This document shows positions 24,997 to 34,336 of a stretch of DNA of 64,000 nt, in pieces. The stretch is from CAIXSC01 sp046349915 (GTDB taxonomy: Bacteria; Planctomycetota; Planctomycetia; Pirellulales; Pirellulaceae). Under the pieces are notes generated by a model that was given only the letters and a program-made list of their open reading frames with translations, had not been told where the DNA came from and made no database searches. A program made the position numbers and the translations under genes. Location: positions 513,362-577,361 of the forward strand of contig JAXMBL010000007.1 in NCBI GenBank assembly GCA_046349915.1, given 5' to 3'. How positions within the stretch are numbered: position 1 is the stretch's first letter; every line of letters starts with the position of its first letter.

Positions 24997-26391
24997 CTAC
25001 GCAGCGGCCGACTCACTTTGCGGAACAAGTTGATCGAGCAAGCGACTTGATTCTTCCCAATTGGCGCCGGTGACGAGCACTGCGTCTTGCGGACCCCAAG
25101 TGCGTCGAAGCCACTCGACCGCCTCAGCGGGACTTCCCGCGACCAAGGTCTGGCGATGGCCTAGCCCCGCGGCACGTGCGGCCTCAACAAGGCACTCGCC
25201 TGTCGCACCATGTCCGATCACTACATCGGCGCCGTACCGAGTGACGGCGGCGTCGCCGAAAGTTCGTGTCATCTGGTGTTGCCGAGGATGGTGGCGGAAC
25301 AACTCGCCAGCAACCACGATGCGCCGCCCCAGCGTATTGACGTCGCGCAGCGCGGCCAGCGAGGCGCGGGCGGCGAGGGGCCTGGAACGAGGCCAGTCGC
25401 ACAGCAAGGTATGCTCCGCTCGTCGAATCGCGATACACGTCGAATCGGTATGAGTCAGGCGAGTAAATCGGTGAGCGATTTCGGCGACCGATAAGCCGGC
25501 AAGTCGGGCCACGGCGTAGGCGGCCAGGGCGGGATACAACTGATGACGCCCAGCCGCTGGCACTCGCAAGGGAGTGCCCTCGACATCAAACTGGAGCCAG
25601 CCGTCGGCCAGACGAATGTTACTCGCCGCCCAGTCGCAACGAATGCCTCGACCGATGCGAATGATCGACTCCCCGCGACGCGGCGTTAGCCGATGGATCA
25701 CATCGTCGTCGCCATTGACGATCAGCGAGCCATGGGAGGGAAGCGAATCGCGTAGGGCCTGAATGCGACGAGCGGCATGATCCAGGTCGATCGACTCGTT
25801 CCAGCCGCCAGCGGCGTTCAGTAACACGGTGCAGTGCGGCGAGATCCATTGCGATTGTTCGGTGAAGGTGTCGGTCGATTCCGAGGCTATCTCGAAGACG
25901 CCGAATCGATGTTCGGAGCCCAATTCAAGTAGGGAACGAGGATCGAAGTTCGCCGAGTCTTCGGAAGTGGGACGGAAGACGGGCCCGCGACCTTCAAGCG
26001 TCTGTTCCATCCAAGAGGCGGCTGTCGTCTTGCCTGTCGAGCCAGCGACCGATACGACGAAGCCCATGAACCGGCAACGCACGGCTCGGACCAGTTGACG
26101 GAGCGCCGCTTGGCAGTCATCCACTTGAATGGCGAATTTACCCGCCCACGGCTCCACTCGCCGGCCTGAAGTGACCACACCTAGTGCGGAACGAGCAAAC
26201 GCTTCTTCCGGCATTGCGGTCTCGCAGCCCTCGCCGCTGATGGGCCAGTACACGTCGCCCGGACGAACCTGTTGGCAGTCGACAACCACGCGCCCCAGCG
26301 GCTCCAATTCACCGCCGAGCGGTGGGAGGGCGCCGAGTTGCAGGCGGCCGCCTGTGATTTCAACGAGGTCTCGGATGCACAAGTGCGACAT
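24997..26391 (-). CDS. Mur ligase family protein, MurF-like position
   Basis: The 464-residue product starts at MSHLCIRDLVEITGGRL; the open frame extends upstream into the previous gene without similarity. The ATP-binding loop is GSTGKTT at 117-123. The C-terminal domain ends with DAVLVTGANWEESSRLLDQL. As the gene after a MurE-like gene it would be expected to be MurF, which adds D-Ala-D-Ala to UDP-MurNAc-tripeptide. However, the central domain is divergent (IASESTDTFTEQSQW, LNAAGGWNESIDLDH) and lacks clear MurF substrate motifs. It may be a paralogue with another substrate. The 49-bp gap to the upstream gene suggests one operon. Confidence 0.65.
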   Translation of the reverse strand: MSHLCIRDLVEITGGRLQLGALPPLGGELEPLGRVVVDCQQVRPGDVYWPISGEGCETAMPEEAFARSALGVVTSGRRVEPWAGKFAIQVDDCQAALRQLVRAVRCRFMGFVVSVAGSTGKTTAASWMEQTLEGRGPVFRPTSEDSANFDPRSLLELGSEHRFGVFEIASESTDTFTEQSQWISPHCTVLLNAAGGWNESIDLDHAARRIQALRDSLPSHGSLIVNGDDDVIHRLTPRRGESIIRIGRGIRCDWAASNIRLADGWLQFDVEGTPLRVPAAGRHQLYPALAAYAVARLAGLSVAEIAHRFTRLTHTDSTCIAIRRAEHTLLCDWPRSRPLAARASLAALRDVNTLGRRIVVAGELFRHHPRQHQMTRTFGDAAVTRYGADVVIGHGATGECLVEAARAAGLGHRQTLVAGSPAEAVEWLRRTWGPQDAVLVTGANWEESSRLLDQLVPQSESAAA

Positions 26392-26440
26392 GATCGTGGG
26401 GCGCCGACGAACGAACTCGATCGGCAAATGGAGTTGCGGT

Positions 26441-27964
26441 TTACCCAAATATGCGGAGCGAAGGCCTCGACGTCGTGGTCGGCGCCTCGGCTTGTGGTTG
26501 GTTGTAGAGCCATTGTCGAGCAATCTCGCGGTCGTCCCACTCGAGTCGGCGACTGCCGACTTCCTGGAACTTCGCATCACCCTTGCCCGCTATGACGACC
26601 GAATCGCCGGGGCGAGCTTGTTGCAGAGCCCAGTCGATGGCAGCCAGCCGGTCGGGACGAACTAACGCTTGTCCGGGGCGTTGGAATCCATCCAGGATGC
26701 CGTGCACGATTTCCAAGGGTTCTTCCTGTCGCGGATTGTCGCTGGTCAGCACGCGAACATGCGCCAGTTTCTCAATGACTCGCCCCAGTTGGGGACGTAG
26801 GTCCGAGTTGCGTTCACCCTCGGCGCCCAGCACCACGATGACTCGTCCCCGAGTCACTTGGCGGACGGAGCGAAGGGCGGCGGTCAGTGCATCGGGGGTG
26901 CGGGCCGAGTCGACAAAAACGTTGAAAGACTGGCCGCAGCCAATGCGTTCCAACCTGCCAGGAAGCGAAGCGACCGACTCGAGTCCCCGCACAATCGTGT
27001 TGACGTCGACGCCCCACGCCAGCGCGACCGCGGTCGCGGCCAAGCAGTTATAGACGTGATGGTCGCCGATCATCGACGTGCAAACGGGAATTGTCTCGGG
27101 ACCAATTTGCATCAAAAACGTCTGCTCCGACTCGCAACGCTCCAACACTTCGGCGCTAATCTCCGCGTCGCTGCGCATCCCAATCGTCAAGACGGGATGC
27201 TTCAGATGTCCGATCAGTTGACTGCTGACGGGATCATCGGTATTCACAACCGCGAAGCCGCCTGGTTTCAAGTGTTCGAAAAGTCGAGCCTTGATGCTGC
27301 GGTATTGCAACATCGACCCATGTTCGTTGGCGTGATCTCGCCGCACGTTGGTCACGATCGCGGCGTCCAGCATCAGGCCCGCCGTGCGACGCGAGGCCAG
27401 ACTGGCGCTGCTCACTTCCACCACCGCATGCGAATGGCCCAGCAGCGAGACTCGACGCAACGATTGAGCGAGTTCGAAGGCGGGCGGAGTCGCGTCGTCG
27501 AACGAGGGCGAATAGGGCGATACGGCGGAGAGGTTGCTGATCAAACCATTACCCAGACGAGCTTGACGGAGGATGGCCGACAAGAGGTGGGCGGTGACTG
27601 TCTTGCCGTTGCTTCCCGAGATCCCGGCGATGCGGAGCTGCTCGCTCGGCTGCCCCGACAAGGCGTGGCACAGGAGTCCATGGGCGATGCGAGTGTCGCG
27701 GACCAAGCAGGTGGGAACGGAGGCGGGGACGAGACGCTCGGCGAGCACTCCCCGAGCGCCACGTTCAATGGCTTCGGCGACCTGCTCGTGACCATCATGT
27801 TCCGCTTCCACCATCGCCACAAACAAATCGCCAGGACGGCACGTTGAGGCGTTCGTGGAACACGAAGCGACTTCAATGTCGGAACCGCCCAGGAATCGGG
27901 CTTGGGGCAACACACTCCGCAAACTTACGGCGGTAGCGCGATCTGGCATCGACGGCATGTTCAT
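26441..27964 (-). CDS. MurE-like UDP-MurNAc-peptide ligase
   Basis: The 507-residue protein resembles UDP-N-acetylmuramoyl-dipeptide ligases. The P-loop is ISGSNGKT at 115-122. NVRRDHANEHGSM matches the central metal and substrate region, and YRSIKARLF contains the lysine usually carbamylated. TSDNPR near 404-409 matches the motif associated with meso-diaminopimelate addition. A strong AGGAGG lies upstream; ATG 27964 is 3 bp away and ATG 27958 is 9 bp away, so the second may be the real start. Substitutions around the P-loop (KTVT) leave room for a paralogue rather than the housekeeping murE. Confidence 0.72.
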   Translation of the reverse strand: MNMPSMPDRATAVSLRSVLPQARFLGGSDIEVASCSTNASTCRPGDLFVAMVEAEHDGHEQVAEAIERGARGVLAERLVPASVPTCLVRDTRIAHGLLCHALSGQPSEQLRIAGISGSNGKTVTAHLLSAILRQARLGNGLISNLSAVSPYSPSFDDATPPAFELAQSLRRVSLLGHSHAVVEVSSASLASRRTAGLMLDAAIVTNVRRDHANEHGSMLQYRSIKARLFEHLKPGGFAVVNTDDPVSSQLIGHLKHPVLTIGMRSDAEISAEVLERCESEQTFLMQIGPETIPVCTSMIGDHHVYNCLAATAVALAWGVDVNTIVRGLESVASLPGRLERIGCGQSFNVFVDSARTPDALTAALRSVRQVTRGRVIVVLGAEGERNSDLRPQLGRVIEKLAHVRVLTSDNPRQEEPLEIVHGILDGFQRPGQALVRPDRLAAIDWALQQARPGDSVVIAGKGDAKFQEVGSRRLEWDDREIARQWLYNQPQAEAPTTTSRPSLRIFG

Positions 27965-28128
27965 CGGCCTCCTTGCCTTAGAACAAGCGACTCGGGATCA
28001 GTCCGAATTGGAACTCAGCCGCGATTCACAGGGGAACCGCGAACAAGATCCCTTCGAGCTCCTTCCGTGGACTCGAAGTGTGCGGCATTGTGACGATTTC
28101 CAAACTTGAGTCAAGCTCGCTTTTTTCG

Positions 28129-29412
28129 CTAACTTCCGAACGATTTTTTGGCCTGAATGCCCGTGACGACCTGTTGGCCTGGCTTCAAGTCGCCTGTGAT
28201 CATTTCCGTGTGCTGACTGTCGCTCAAACCGGTCTCCACTTCGACCGCCCGCAAGAACTCCCCGTCGACAACCCACACGTGTCGTCGGTTTCGTTTGCGA
28301 CGCGATTGGGACCGCTCTTCCGCCGATAGCTGCCGCTCCGAAGTTGCGGCGTTTTCTTCTTCCTGAGTCGGGGCAAGTCCTTCCAGCAGTGCTCGATCTT
28401 GTTCTCGCACGTATCGCTCGTCGGGAAAGTACCGCAAAGCGGCGTTGGGGATCTTCACCGCGTTCTCTCGGCGATCGACTTGGAAACTAATGGCTGCCGT
28501 CATGCCGGGAAGCAGCTTCAAGTCGGCGTTGGGCGCGCCCACGATCACGGGATAAGTCACCACGTTCTGCGTCGTGGTCGAACTGAGTCGGATCTCCTCG
28601 ATCTCTCCCTCGAACAAGTCGTCGGGGTACGCATCGACCGTGAACTTCACCGGCCGCTTCTCAATTTTCGCCGCCCGAATCTGACCGATGTCCGCTTCAT
28701 CCACCGAGGCGTGAACATGCATCTTCTCGCGCATCTCCGGCGCGATGATGAACATCTCTGGCGTTTGGAATTGAGCCGCCAACGTTTGGCCTCGACCAAT
28801 CTTGCGATTGATGATCATGCCATCGACGGGAGAGAGAATGTCGGTGTAATCGACTTGAGCTTGAGCGTTCGCGACAGTCGCCTCGGCCTGCTCCACCGCG
28901 GCCTCCGCGACTAACAGTTGAGCTTCGAGCGCTTCGCGAGCGAATTTGTATTTGTCGAGTTCCGCTTGGGCGATGAATCCTGAATCTTCTTCCCGGAGTC
29001 GATTCGCTCGCTTCTCGTCGTTGATCGCCTGCTGCAACTGCGCTTGCACGCGTTTTACCTCGGCCGTGCGAGTTTTCATGATGGCCTGTTGCTGCTGCAA
29101 CGCGGCGACGTAAATGCGCGGGTCGATCTTCGCCAACAACTCGTCTTTTTTCACCTCTTGGTTGTATTCGCCGTGCAATTCGATAACGGGGCCCGACACA
29201 AAGGAGCCGACGGTGATCTCCAAGACAGGTTTGATGGTGCCCGTTGAGTTGACCACGGCGACGATCGCTCCCTGCTCGACATCCGCGAGACGCCACTGCG
29301 GTCGACTCCGCTCGCGCAGATAGTTACGCACCGGGGTGAAGGCCAGCCGAGCACCGCCGGCGATCGCCGCGAGAATGGAGAGAATGATGAGCCAGCGAAT
29401 CAAACGTTTCAT
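28129..29412 (-). CDS. Periplasmic adaptor protein (HlyD/MacA-like)
   Basis: The 427-residue membrane-fusion protein has an N-terminal anchor (LIRWLIILSILAAIAGGARL). A lipoyl half-site GSFVSGPVIELHGEYNQEV follows, then a long coiled-coil hairpin (about 110-200, AEVKRVQAQLQQAINDEKR) and the second half DYTDILSPVDGMIINRKI. Beta-barrel and membrane-proximal domains end with VVTGIQAKKSFGS. It should bridge an inner-membrane transporter and a TolC-type channel. The matching ATPase starts 245 bp away on the opposite strand. Confidence 0.87.
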   Translation of the reverse strand: MKRLIRWLIILSILAAIAGGARLAFTPVRNYLRERSRPQWRLADVEQGAIVAVVNSTGTIKPVLEITVGSFVSGPVIELHGEYNQEVKKDELLAKIDPRIYVAALQQQQAIMKTRTAEVKRVQAQLQQAINDEKRANRLREEDSGFIAQAELDKYKFAREALEAQLLVAEAAVEQAEATVANAQAQVDYTDILSPVDGMIINRKIGRGQTLAAQFQTPEMFIIAPEMREKMHVHASVDEADIGQIRAAKIEKRPVKFTVDAYPDDLFEGEIEEIRLSSTTTQNVVTYPVIVGAPNADLKLLPGMTAAISFQVDRRENAVKIPNAALRYFPDERYVREQDRALLEGLAPTQEEENAATSERQLSAEERSQSRRKRNRRHVWVVDGEFLRAVEVETGLSDSQHTEMITGDLKPGQQVVTGIQAKKSFGS

Positions 29413-29590
29413 GCCAAGTTCCGTCTACTGCGCGTCGCCACATCCCGGGGGGATCGTCAACGAAATCCTGGGAATGATGGCGGCCTCTGTGAAGTCTGCC
29501 GCGTCGATTGTATCCCAACAAGCCAAGCCGCTGTCAGCTCTCGCTGTCACCTCGATCAATTCGAACCCGAGTCGACGCCGCCAACGAATG

Positions 29591-29619
29591 TGGTCACGGC
29601 GAGTTGAATGTCCTATGAT
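29591..29619 (+). promoter_or_regulatory. Candidate promoter for the ABC ATPase gene
   Basis: TGGTCA and TATGAT are separated by 17 bp and end 38 bp before the ATG at 29658. The -10 is one mismatch from TATAAT. The gap 29413-29657 separates divergent adaptor and ATPase genes and must hold control sites for both. Confidence 0.35.
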
Positions 29620-29657
29620 GCGGCAGTTTCAGACCTTTCGCGTCGCGTTGCCACCCC

Positions 29658-30392
29658 ATGCCGCTCATTGAACTCACTCATATTTCGAAGATCTACGACC
29701 TCGGCGAGGTGAAAGTCGAGGCGCTGAAAGACACCAGTCTTTCGATCGAAAGGGGTGAATACGTGGCTCTGGTCGGTCCTTCAGGCTCGGGCAAATCGAC
29801 CCTGATGAACACCCTGGGGTGTCTCGACCGACCAACCAGTGGCAGCTACCGACTGGATGGCGTCGAGGTGGTCACCATGTCGCTCGACCAGCGAGCAAGA
29901 CTCCGTAATCGCCAAATTGGCTTCGTTTTCCAGAACTTCAACCTGCTCCCCCGAACCTCGGCGATCGAAAACGTGGAGCTGCCGCTGATGTATACCGGCG
30001 GGATCTCGACACGTGAACGTCGACAACGAGCGATCGAGATGCTGCGACTGGTTGGCCTCGGCGATCGACTCGATCACCACCCCGGTCAATTGTCCGGCGG
30101 TCAGCAGCAGCGAGTCGCCATTGCGCGAGCACTCGTGAATCGCCCGTCGATCTTGATGGGAGATGAACCTACGGGAAACCTCGATTCCAAGACCAGCCGC
30201 GAGGTGATCGAACTCTTCAAACGACTCAATGATGAATCAAAAATCACCGTGATCTTGGTCACTCACGACCACGCCGTCGCCCGCCATGCTCGACGAGCCA
30301 TCCTACTACGCGACGGCAGTGTCTTCGCCGACACGACCGACGTCGACCAGGCGCTGCAAGCCCTGCACGCCGTCTCAACGCTCGACATCTAA
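29658..30392 (+). CDS. ABC transporter ATP-binding protein (MacB/LolD type)
   Basis: The 244-residue ATPase has Walker A GPSGSGKST (40-48), Q-loop FVFQNFNLLP, signature LSGGQQQRVAIARAL (145-159), Walker B ILMGDEPTG (166-173) and H-loop VTHDHAVA. It belongs to the MacB/LolD/FtsE subgroup, which energises lipoprotein or efflux machines without transporting substrate through the membrane pore itself. The cognate FtsX/MacB-type permease should be adjacent but is not in the window. A palindromic repeat starts 3 bp after the stop. Confidence 0.93.
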   Translation: MPLIELTHISKIYDLGEVKVEALKDTSLSIERGEYVALVGPSGSGKSTLMNTLGCLDRPTSGSYRLDGVEVVTMSLDQRARLRNRQIGFVFQNFNLLPRTSAIENVELPLMYTGGISTRERRQRAIEMLRLVGLGDRLDHHPGQLSGGQQQRVAIARALVNRPSILMGDEPTGNLDSKTSREVIELFKRLNDESKITVILVTHDHAVARHARRAILLRDGSVFADTTDVDQALQALHAVSTLDI

Positions 30393-30394
30393 CG

Positions 30395-30486
30395 TACGAC
30401 GGACTTCCAGTCCGTCGTAGGGAGTAGCCCGCTCACTTCGTGAGCGGACAGCCGCGTGGCCGACGAGCGCCCTTCGCCGCCAGCCA
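30395..30486 (+). repeat. Composite palindromic repeat, forward copy
   Basis: It holds palindrome one (GACGGACTTCCAGTCCGTC), palindrome two (CCGCTCACTTCGTGAGCGG) and the spacer with GCGCCCTTCGCCGCCAGCCA, as in the 131-bp units at 3611-4003. It starts 3 bp after the ABC gene stop. A degenerate extra palindrome (GACTGACTAGAAGTCCGTC) lies at about 30549-30570. The rest of 30393-30751 contains no supported gene. Confidence 0.87.
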
Positions 30487-30751
30487 AGTCGCATTGCTCA
30501 CCGATGGCGGCCTAGAACGCCACCGGAACGGGGCGCCGGGCTCGGATCGACTGACTAGAAGTCCGTCGTACTTAGCCTTCGTACGCCCCCCGCCCGCTCC
30601 TCCCGGCGTTCCACGCAGCTTAGGCAAGATAGCCTGCCCCTCAGGCACCGCGGAATAATCGTTACGACCGGATTCATTGGAACAACCGTTAAATCTCGCC
30701 GATTCACTTACAAGACTGTCACCCGGTTCGCAATGAGTCAAAAGTTCCGCC

Positions 30752-32584
30752 ATGCGCCCAGATCGCCTATTTTTCGCCGCCTGTCAAATGGCGGTGGCGC
30801 TATGCTGCGTCTCTATGACGCCGTGGGCGGTCGCGCAACCCCTGACGCGTCTGTGGCGGCCCGAGCAACGCACCATCCAAGTACGAGATCCCGAGAATCT
30901 GCCGCGCACCCCTTTTCCCTCCAACATCCCGCGCACGGTCTATCGCAAGCAGGCTGACGTACAGCCTCTGCAACTTTCACTCGATCAGGCCATTCTGACC
31001 GCGCTCGGAAACACGGAAGTGGTGCGAGTGCTTACGGGAGTGTCGGCGACGACCAGTGGGCGGACTGTCTTCGATGCCGCGGTCGTTAACACGACGATCG
31101 ACGATCAACAGGCGAAGTTTGATCCGGTGCTGCGAGTGGACCAAGCTTTTTCGCATCTCGATGGTCCACGCTACAACCCACTCGGCGGTCCACCCGTGAT
31201 CGAAGGGTTCCAAACAGACGCCTATCGATTTGACATGGGGCTCTCGAAGATGGTCTCGACGGGCGGCGTCGGGGCCATGGAGTTACTGACCAATCCGAAT
31301 CGATTTGGCGGAAATGCTTTTCGTCAAGATCCTTTATTCCCAGTTCTCAATCCCGCGAATCAATCGTCGTTTCAGCTGAGCTTTACTCAGCCGTTGTTGG
31401 CGGGCGCGGGAATTGATCCTAATCTGGCATCGGTGGTGTTGGCTCGACTCGATACCGAGCGGTCTTTCTTCCAGTTCAAGGACTCGATGCAAGAACTGGT
31501 GCGGGGCGTCATCGAGGCCTATTGGCAGTTAGTGTTTGCTCGCACCGAGGTTTGGGCGCGCGAACAGCAAGTCGAGCAGGCGGAGTTGGCGGAGCGATAC
31601 ACGGCCGCACTGGTGCGAGCCGACATCAACAATGCGTCGCAACTGGCTCAGGCTCGCCTGTCGTTGGCCAACTTCCGCGCGAATCTCGTCGCGGCTCAAG
31701 CCAACAAGCTCCAGCGAGAAGCGGCGTTGCGGAACATACTCGGATTGCCTCCCGCGGACGGCGCCGAGTTGATTCCAGTCTCCCCCCCGGAGACAAGACG
31801 ATTTGAACCCGATTGGCTCCGACTGCTGGAAATGGCCGAGCGTCAGCGGCCCGATATCATTGAACTGAAACTGATCTTGGAAGCCGACCAACAGTCATTG
31901 ATGCTCGCGAGAAATCGGGCGCTCCCGCAACTCGATGCGGTCGCTCTCTATCGTTGGAACGGGCTAGAAGGGGAACTCCCGGGCGGCGCTATTGTACGAT
32001 CGGACCCTGGACAGTTCACCGACTGGAGCCTTGGGGTGAATTTCTCGGTGCCGCTCGGACTACGGCAATCGCGAGCAGGTTTGCGCCGCCAAGAGTTGTT
32101 GCTCGCCCGTGACCGAGCCAATCTTCAGCAGGGGCTGCACAACGCGGTGCACGAATTGGCCGCCAACGTGCGTGCGATCGACCAAACCTACGAGCAGTAT
32201 TTGGCGTTTCAGGAAGCTCGAGCGGCCGCACGCGTCAATCTAACTCAGCAGCAAGCCGAATACCGGTCCGATCGCGTGATCTTTCTGAACGTCCTGCAAG
32301 CGATTACGGACTGGGGGAACACGATCAATGCAGAGGCCAGTTCGTTGCTGCAATTCAACATTCAGCTCGCGAATCTTGAACGCACCAGCGGCTCAATCCT
32401 CGAGACTCATGGGGTCACATTCTTCGAGGAACGCTACGGCTCGATCGGTCCTCTCGGTCGCCTCGCGGACGATGTCTGTTATCCCGAACGGCTGCCTCCC
32501 ACGCCCAACGTGGAACGCTATCCCACATCCGATGAAGGGGCCGAGCGTTCGTTCGATCTCCGCCCGCCGCCGTCGTTACGCTAA
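30752..32584 (+). CDS. TolC-family outer membrane efflux protein
   Basis: The 610-residue protein has a signal peptide (cleavage near AVAQ, about residue 29) and the paired helical repeats of TolC-type channels: QELVRGVIEAYWQLVFARTE, then EQAELAERYTAALVRADI, then KLQREAALRNILGLPP. A second repeat lies toward the C-terminus with LTQQQAEYRSDRVIFLN. It is probably the outer-membrane channel for the adaptor and ATPase encoded just upstream. Length exceeds E. coli TolC (about 490), partly from long N- and C-terminal tails. Confidence 0.85.
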   Translation: MRPDRLFFAACQMAVALCCVSMTPWAVAQPLTRLWRPEQRTIQVRDPENLPRTPFPSNIPRTVYRKQADVQPLQLSLDQAILTALGNTEVVRVLTGVSATTSGRTVFDAAVVNTTIDDQQAKFDPVLRVDQAFSHLDGPRYNPLGGPPVIEGFQTDAYRFDMGLSKMVSTGGVGAMELLTNPNRFGGNAFRQDPLFPVLNPANQSSFQLSFTQPLLAGAGIDPNLASVVLARLDTERSFFQFKDSMQELVRGVIEAYWQLVFARTEVWAREQQVEQAELAERYTAALVRADINNASQLAQARLSLANFRANLVAAQANKLQREAALRNILGLPPADGAELIPVSPPETRRFEPDWLRLLEMAERQRPDIIELKLILEADQQSLMLARNRALPQLDAVALYRWNGLEGELPGGAIVRSDPGQFTDWSLGVNFSVPLGLRQSRAGLRRQELLLARDRANLQQGLHNAVHELAANVRAIDQTYEQYLAFQEARAAARVNLTQQQAEYRSDRVIFLNVLQAITDWGNTINAEASSLLQFNIQLANLERTSGSILETHGVTFFEERYGSIGPLGRLADDVCYPERLPPTPNVERYPTSDEGAERSFDLRPPPSLR

Positions 32585-32622
32585 TTGGACAGCGTAAGGT
32601 TGAACCGACAGGAATGAAATCG

Positions 32623-32716
32623 ATTAGTGACGATCAGTGAAGATTAATGTTCTCAATACTCTTCCTGCTTTGCGCTATGGAAAAGGGAACACTGATCTTC
32701 ACTGATCCTCACTAAT
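32623..32716. repeat. Long inverted repeat of the 30-bp element
   Basis: The left arm (32623-32652) and the reverse complement of the right arm (32687-32716) match at 27 of 30 positions; 34 bp separate them. Both contain GATCAGTGAAGAT. A third, single copy is at 20326-20355. The structure could form a long hairpin downstream of the TolC-like gene. The rest of 32585-32865 shows nothing recognisable. Confidence 0.8.
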
Positions 32717-32865
32717 TGGGTCAGACGGTCGGACCTCGAGGTTTCTGGAAAATGGCCGAGACTTGGAACTGATGGGCCACTTCAAAAGAGCTTTCACCAA
32801 GAATCTTGCGAATTGGATGATTGAGTTTGGGGTTGGGTTTGTAGTGCGCGGCTGGCTGTGGACCT

Positions 32866-34302
32866 TCAGCTCAACACGCCAGGGATGACCTTCCAGCTCT
32901 GAGCGACTCCTGTCAAGCGTTCCTGACGACCGTTGTGATCGAAATACAAGTCGTCGGGATGGAGACCCAGAGCGGTCAAGATGGTCGCATGCAAGTTCTT
33001 GACGGGCTGAATCTGTTCCACCGAACGCAATCCAATCTCATCCGTTGCGCCAATCACCGTTCCCGGGCGGACGCCGCCTCCCGCCATCCAAACCGTGAAC
33101 CCGTAGGGATTGTGATTTCGCCCTTGGTTGCCCTGCATCATCGGAGTGCGGCCGAACTCGCCCGCCCAAACGACCAGAGTCGATTCAAGCAGGCCACGCT
33201 GTTGTAAATCGGTGAGCAACGCGGCAATTGGTTGATCGGTTTGAGCAGCATTGCGCTGGTGGTAGTCCGTATTGTTATCGTGGCCGTCCCAACCCAACTT
33301 GTCGACCGCGTTGTACAACTGCACGAAGCGTACGCCTTTCTCGACCAAGCGGCGAGCAAGCAGGCACATGCGGCCGTACAGCGCCTTCGAACTATTCCCG
33401 TCCTGAATTCCATATGCTTGCTGAGTCTCTTGCGTCTCTTGGCTAAGCTCGCCAATATCGATCGCTTCCGCTTGCATGCGGTAAGCCAATTCGTACGACG
33501 CAATGCGTCCATCCAAATCCAAGACTCCGGGGCGAGCCTCGGCGTGCCGGCGGTTCAGAGCTTGCGCAAAATCCAGCGTGGCTCGTTGGGACGAGGCCAA
33601 CTCGGCGGGCGGTTGCAGATTCAGTACGGGCGGACCTTCATGGCGAAACTGAGTTCCCTGAAATGCCGCCGGCAAAAACGCGTTGCTCCAGTTCGCGGAA
33701 CCGCCGAGTCCGCCGACCTTGTACAGCAAGACATATCCGGGCAAGTTCTGATTTTGCGATCCCAGACCATAGGTGATCCAAGATCCCAAACTGGGTTTGC
33801 CTCCCAAGATGGCGCCGGTGTTCATCAAGTAAGTAGCCGGCGCATGGTTCGAACTCTCACTGATCATCGACCGCACTTGGCATAGGCGATCAATGTGACG
33901 AGCCGTATGCGGCAGCAGTTCGGATACCCACTGCCCCGATTCGCCATGTTGAGCCCACTTCCAGGGACCCGCCATGAGTTCGTCCTTGCAGTGATTGAAG
34001 ACGCCTCCCACTCGATCAGGATTCTGTTTGAAGACCGCGGGCACGGGCTTGCCGTGCAGCTTGGCCAATTCCGGTTTGTAATCAAGCAAGTCGAATGTCG
34101 AGGGACCGCCATACTGGAAAAGAAAAATGACATTCTTGGCTTTCGGCGCGAAGTGCGGCGGTCGCTCTGCCAGGGGACGAAGCGGGTCCAGTCGCCCAGG
34201 GCCGGCCGCGCGTAACTCGTCGGCCAGCAGTGCGGCCAAGGCCAAGCCAGCGAAGCCGCCGCCCGCGTTCGACAGGAAATTTCGACGATCCAAGGTATGC
34301 AT
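32866..34302 (-). CDS. DUF1501 family protein
   Basis: The 478-residue protein starts at MHTLDRRNFLSNAGGGFAGL, which carries a twin-arginine signal; the open frame runs 33 bp further up. Landmarks are FQYGGPSTFDLLDYKPE, WAGEFGRTPMMQGNQGRNHN and VWMAGGGVRPGTVIGATDE. The gene lies 34 bp downstream of a PSD1 gene on the same strand, repeating the pairing at 7350-11471. Confidence 0.88.
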   Translation of the reverse strand: MHTLDRRNFLSNAGGGFAGLALAALLADELRAAGPGRLDPLRPLAERPPHFAPKAKNVIFLFQYGGPSTFDLLDYKPELAKLHGKPVPAVFKQNPDRVGGVFNHCKDELMAGPWKWAQHGESGQWVSELLPHTARHIDRLCQVRSMISESSNHAPATYLMNTGAILGGKPSLGSWITYGLGSQNQNLPGYVLLYKVGGLGGSANWSNAFLPAAFQGTQFRHEGPPVLNLQPPAELASSQRATLDFAQALNRRHAEARPGVLDLDGRIASYELAYRMQAEAIDIGELSQETQETQQAYGIQDGNSSKALYGRMCLLARRLVEKGVRFVQLYNAVDKLGWDGHDNNTDYHQRNAAQTDQPIAALLTDLQQRGLLESTLVVWAGEFGRTPMMQGNQGRNHNPYGFTVWMAGGGVRPGTVIGATDEIGLRSVEQIQPVKNLHATILTALGLHPDDLYFDHNGRQERLTGVAQSWKVIPGVLS

Positions 34303-34336
34303 GGAGGCCCCAAAACGCTGAGGATGGCAGAGCACG

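Noticed and set aside
26858..27847. 329-residue plus-strand ORF
   Set aside because: It is antisense to the MurE-like gene, which has intact P-loop and DNPR motifs.
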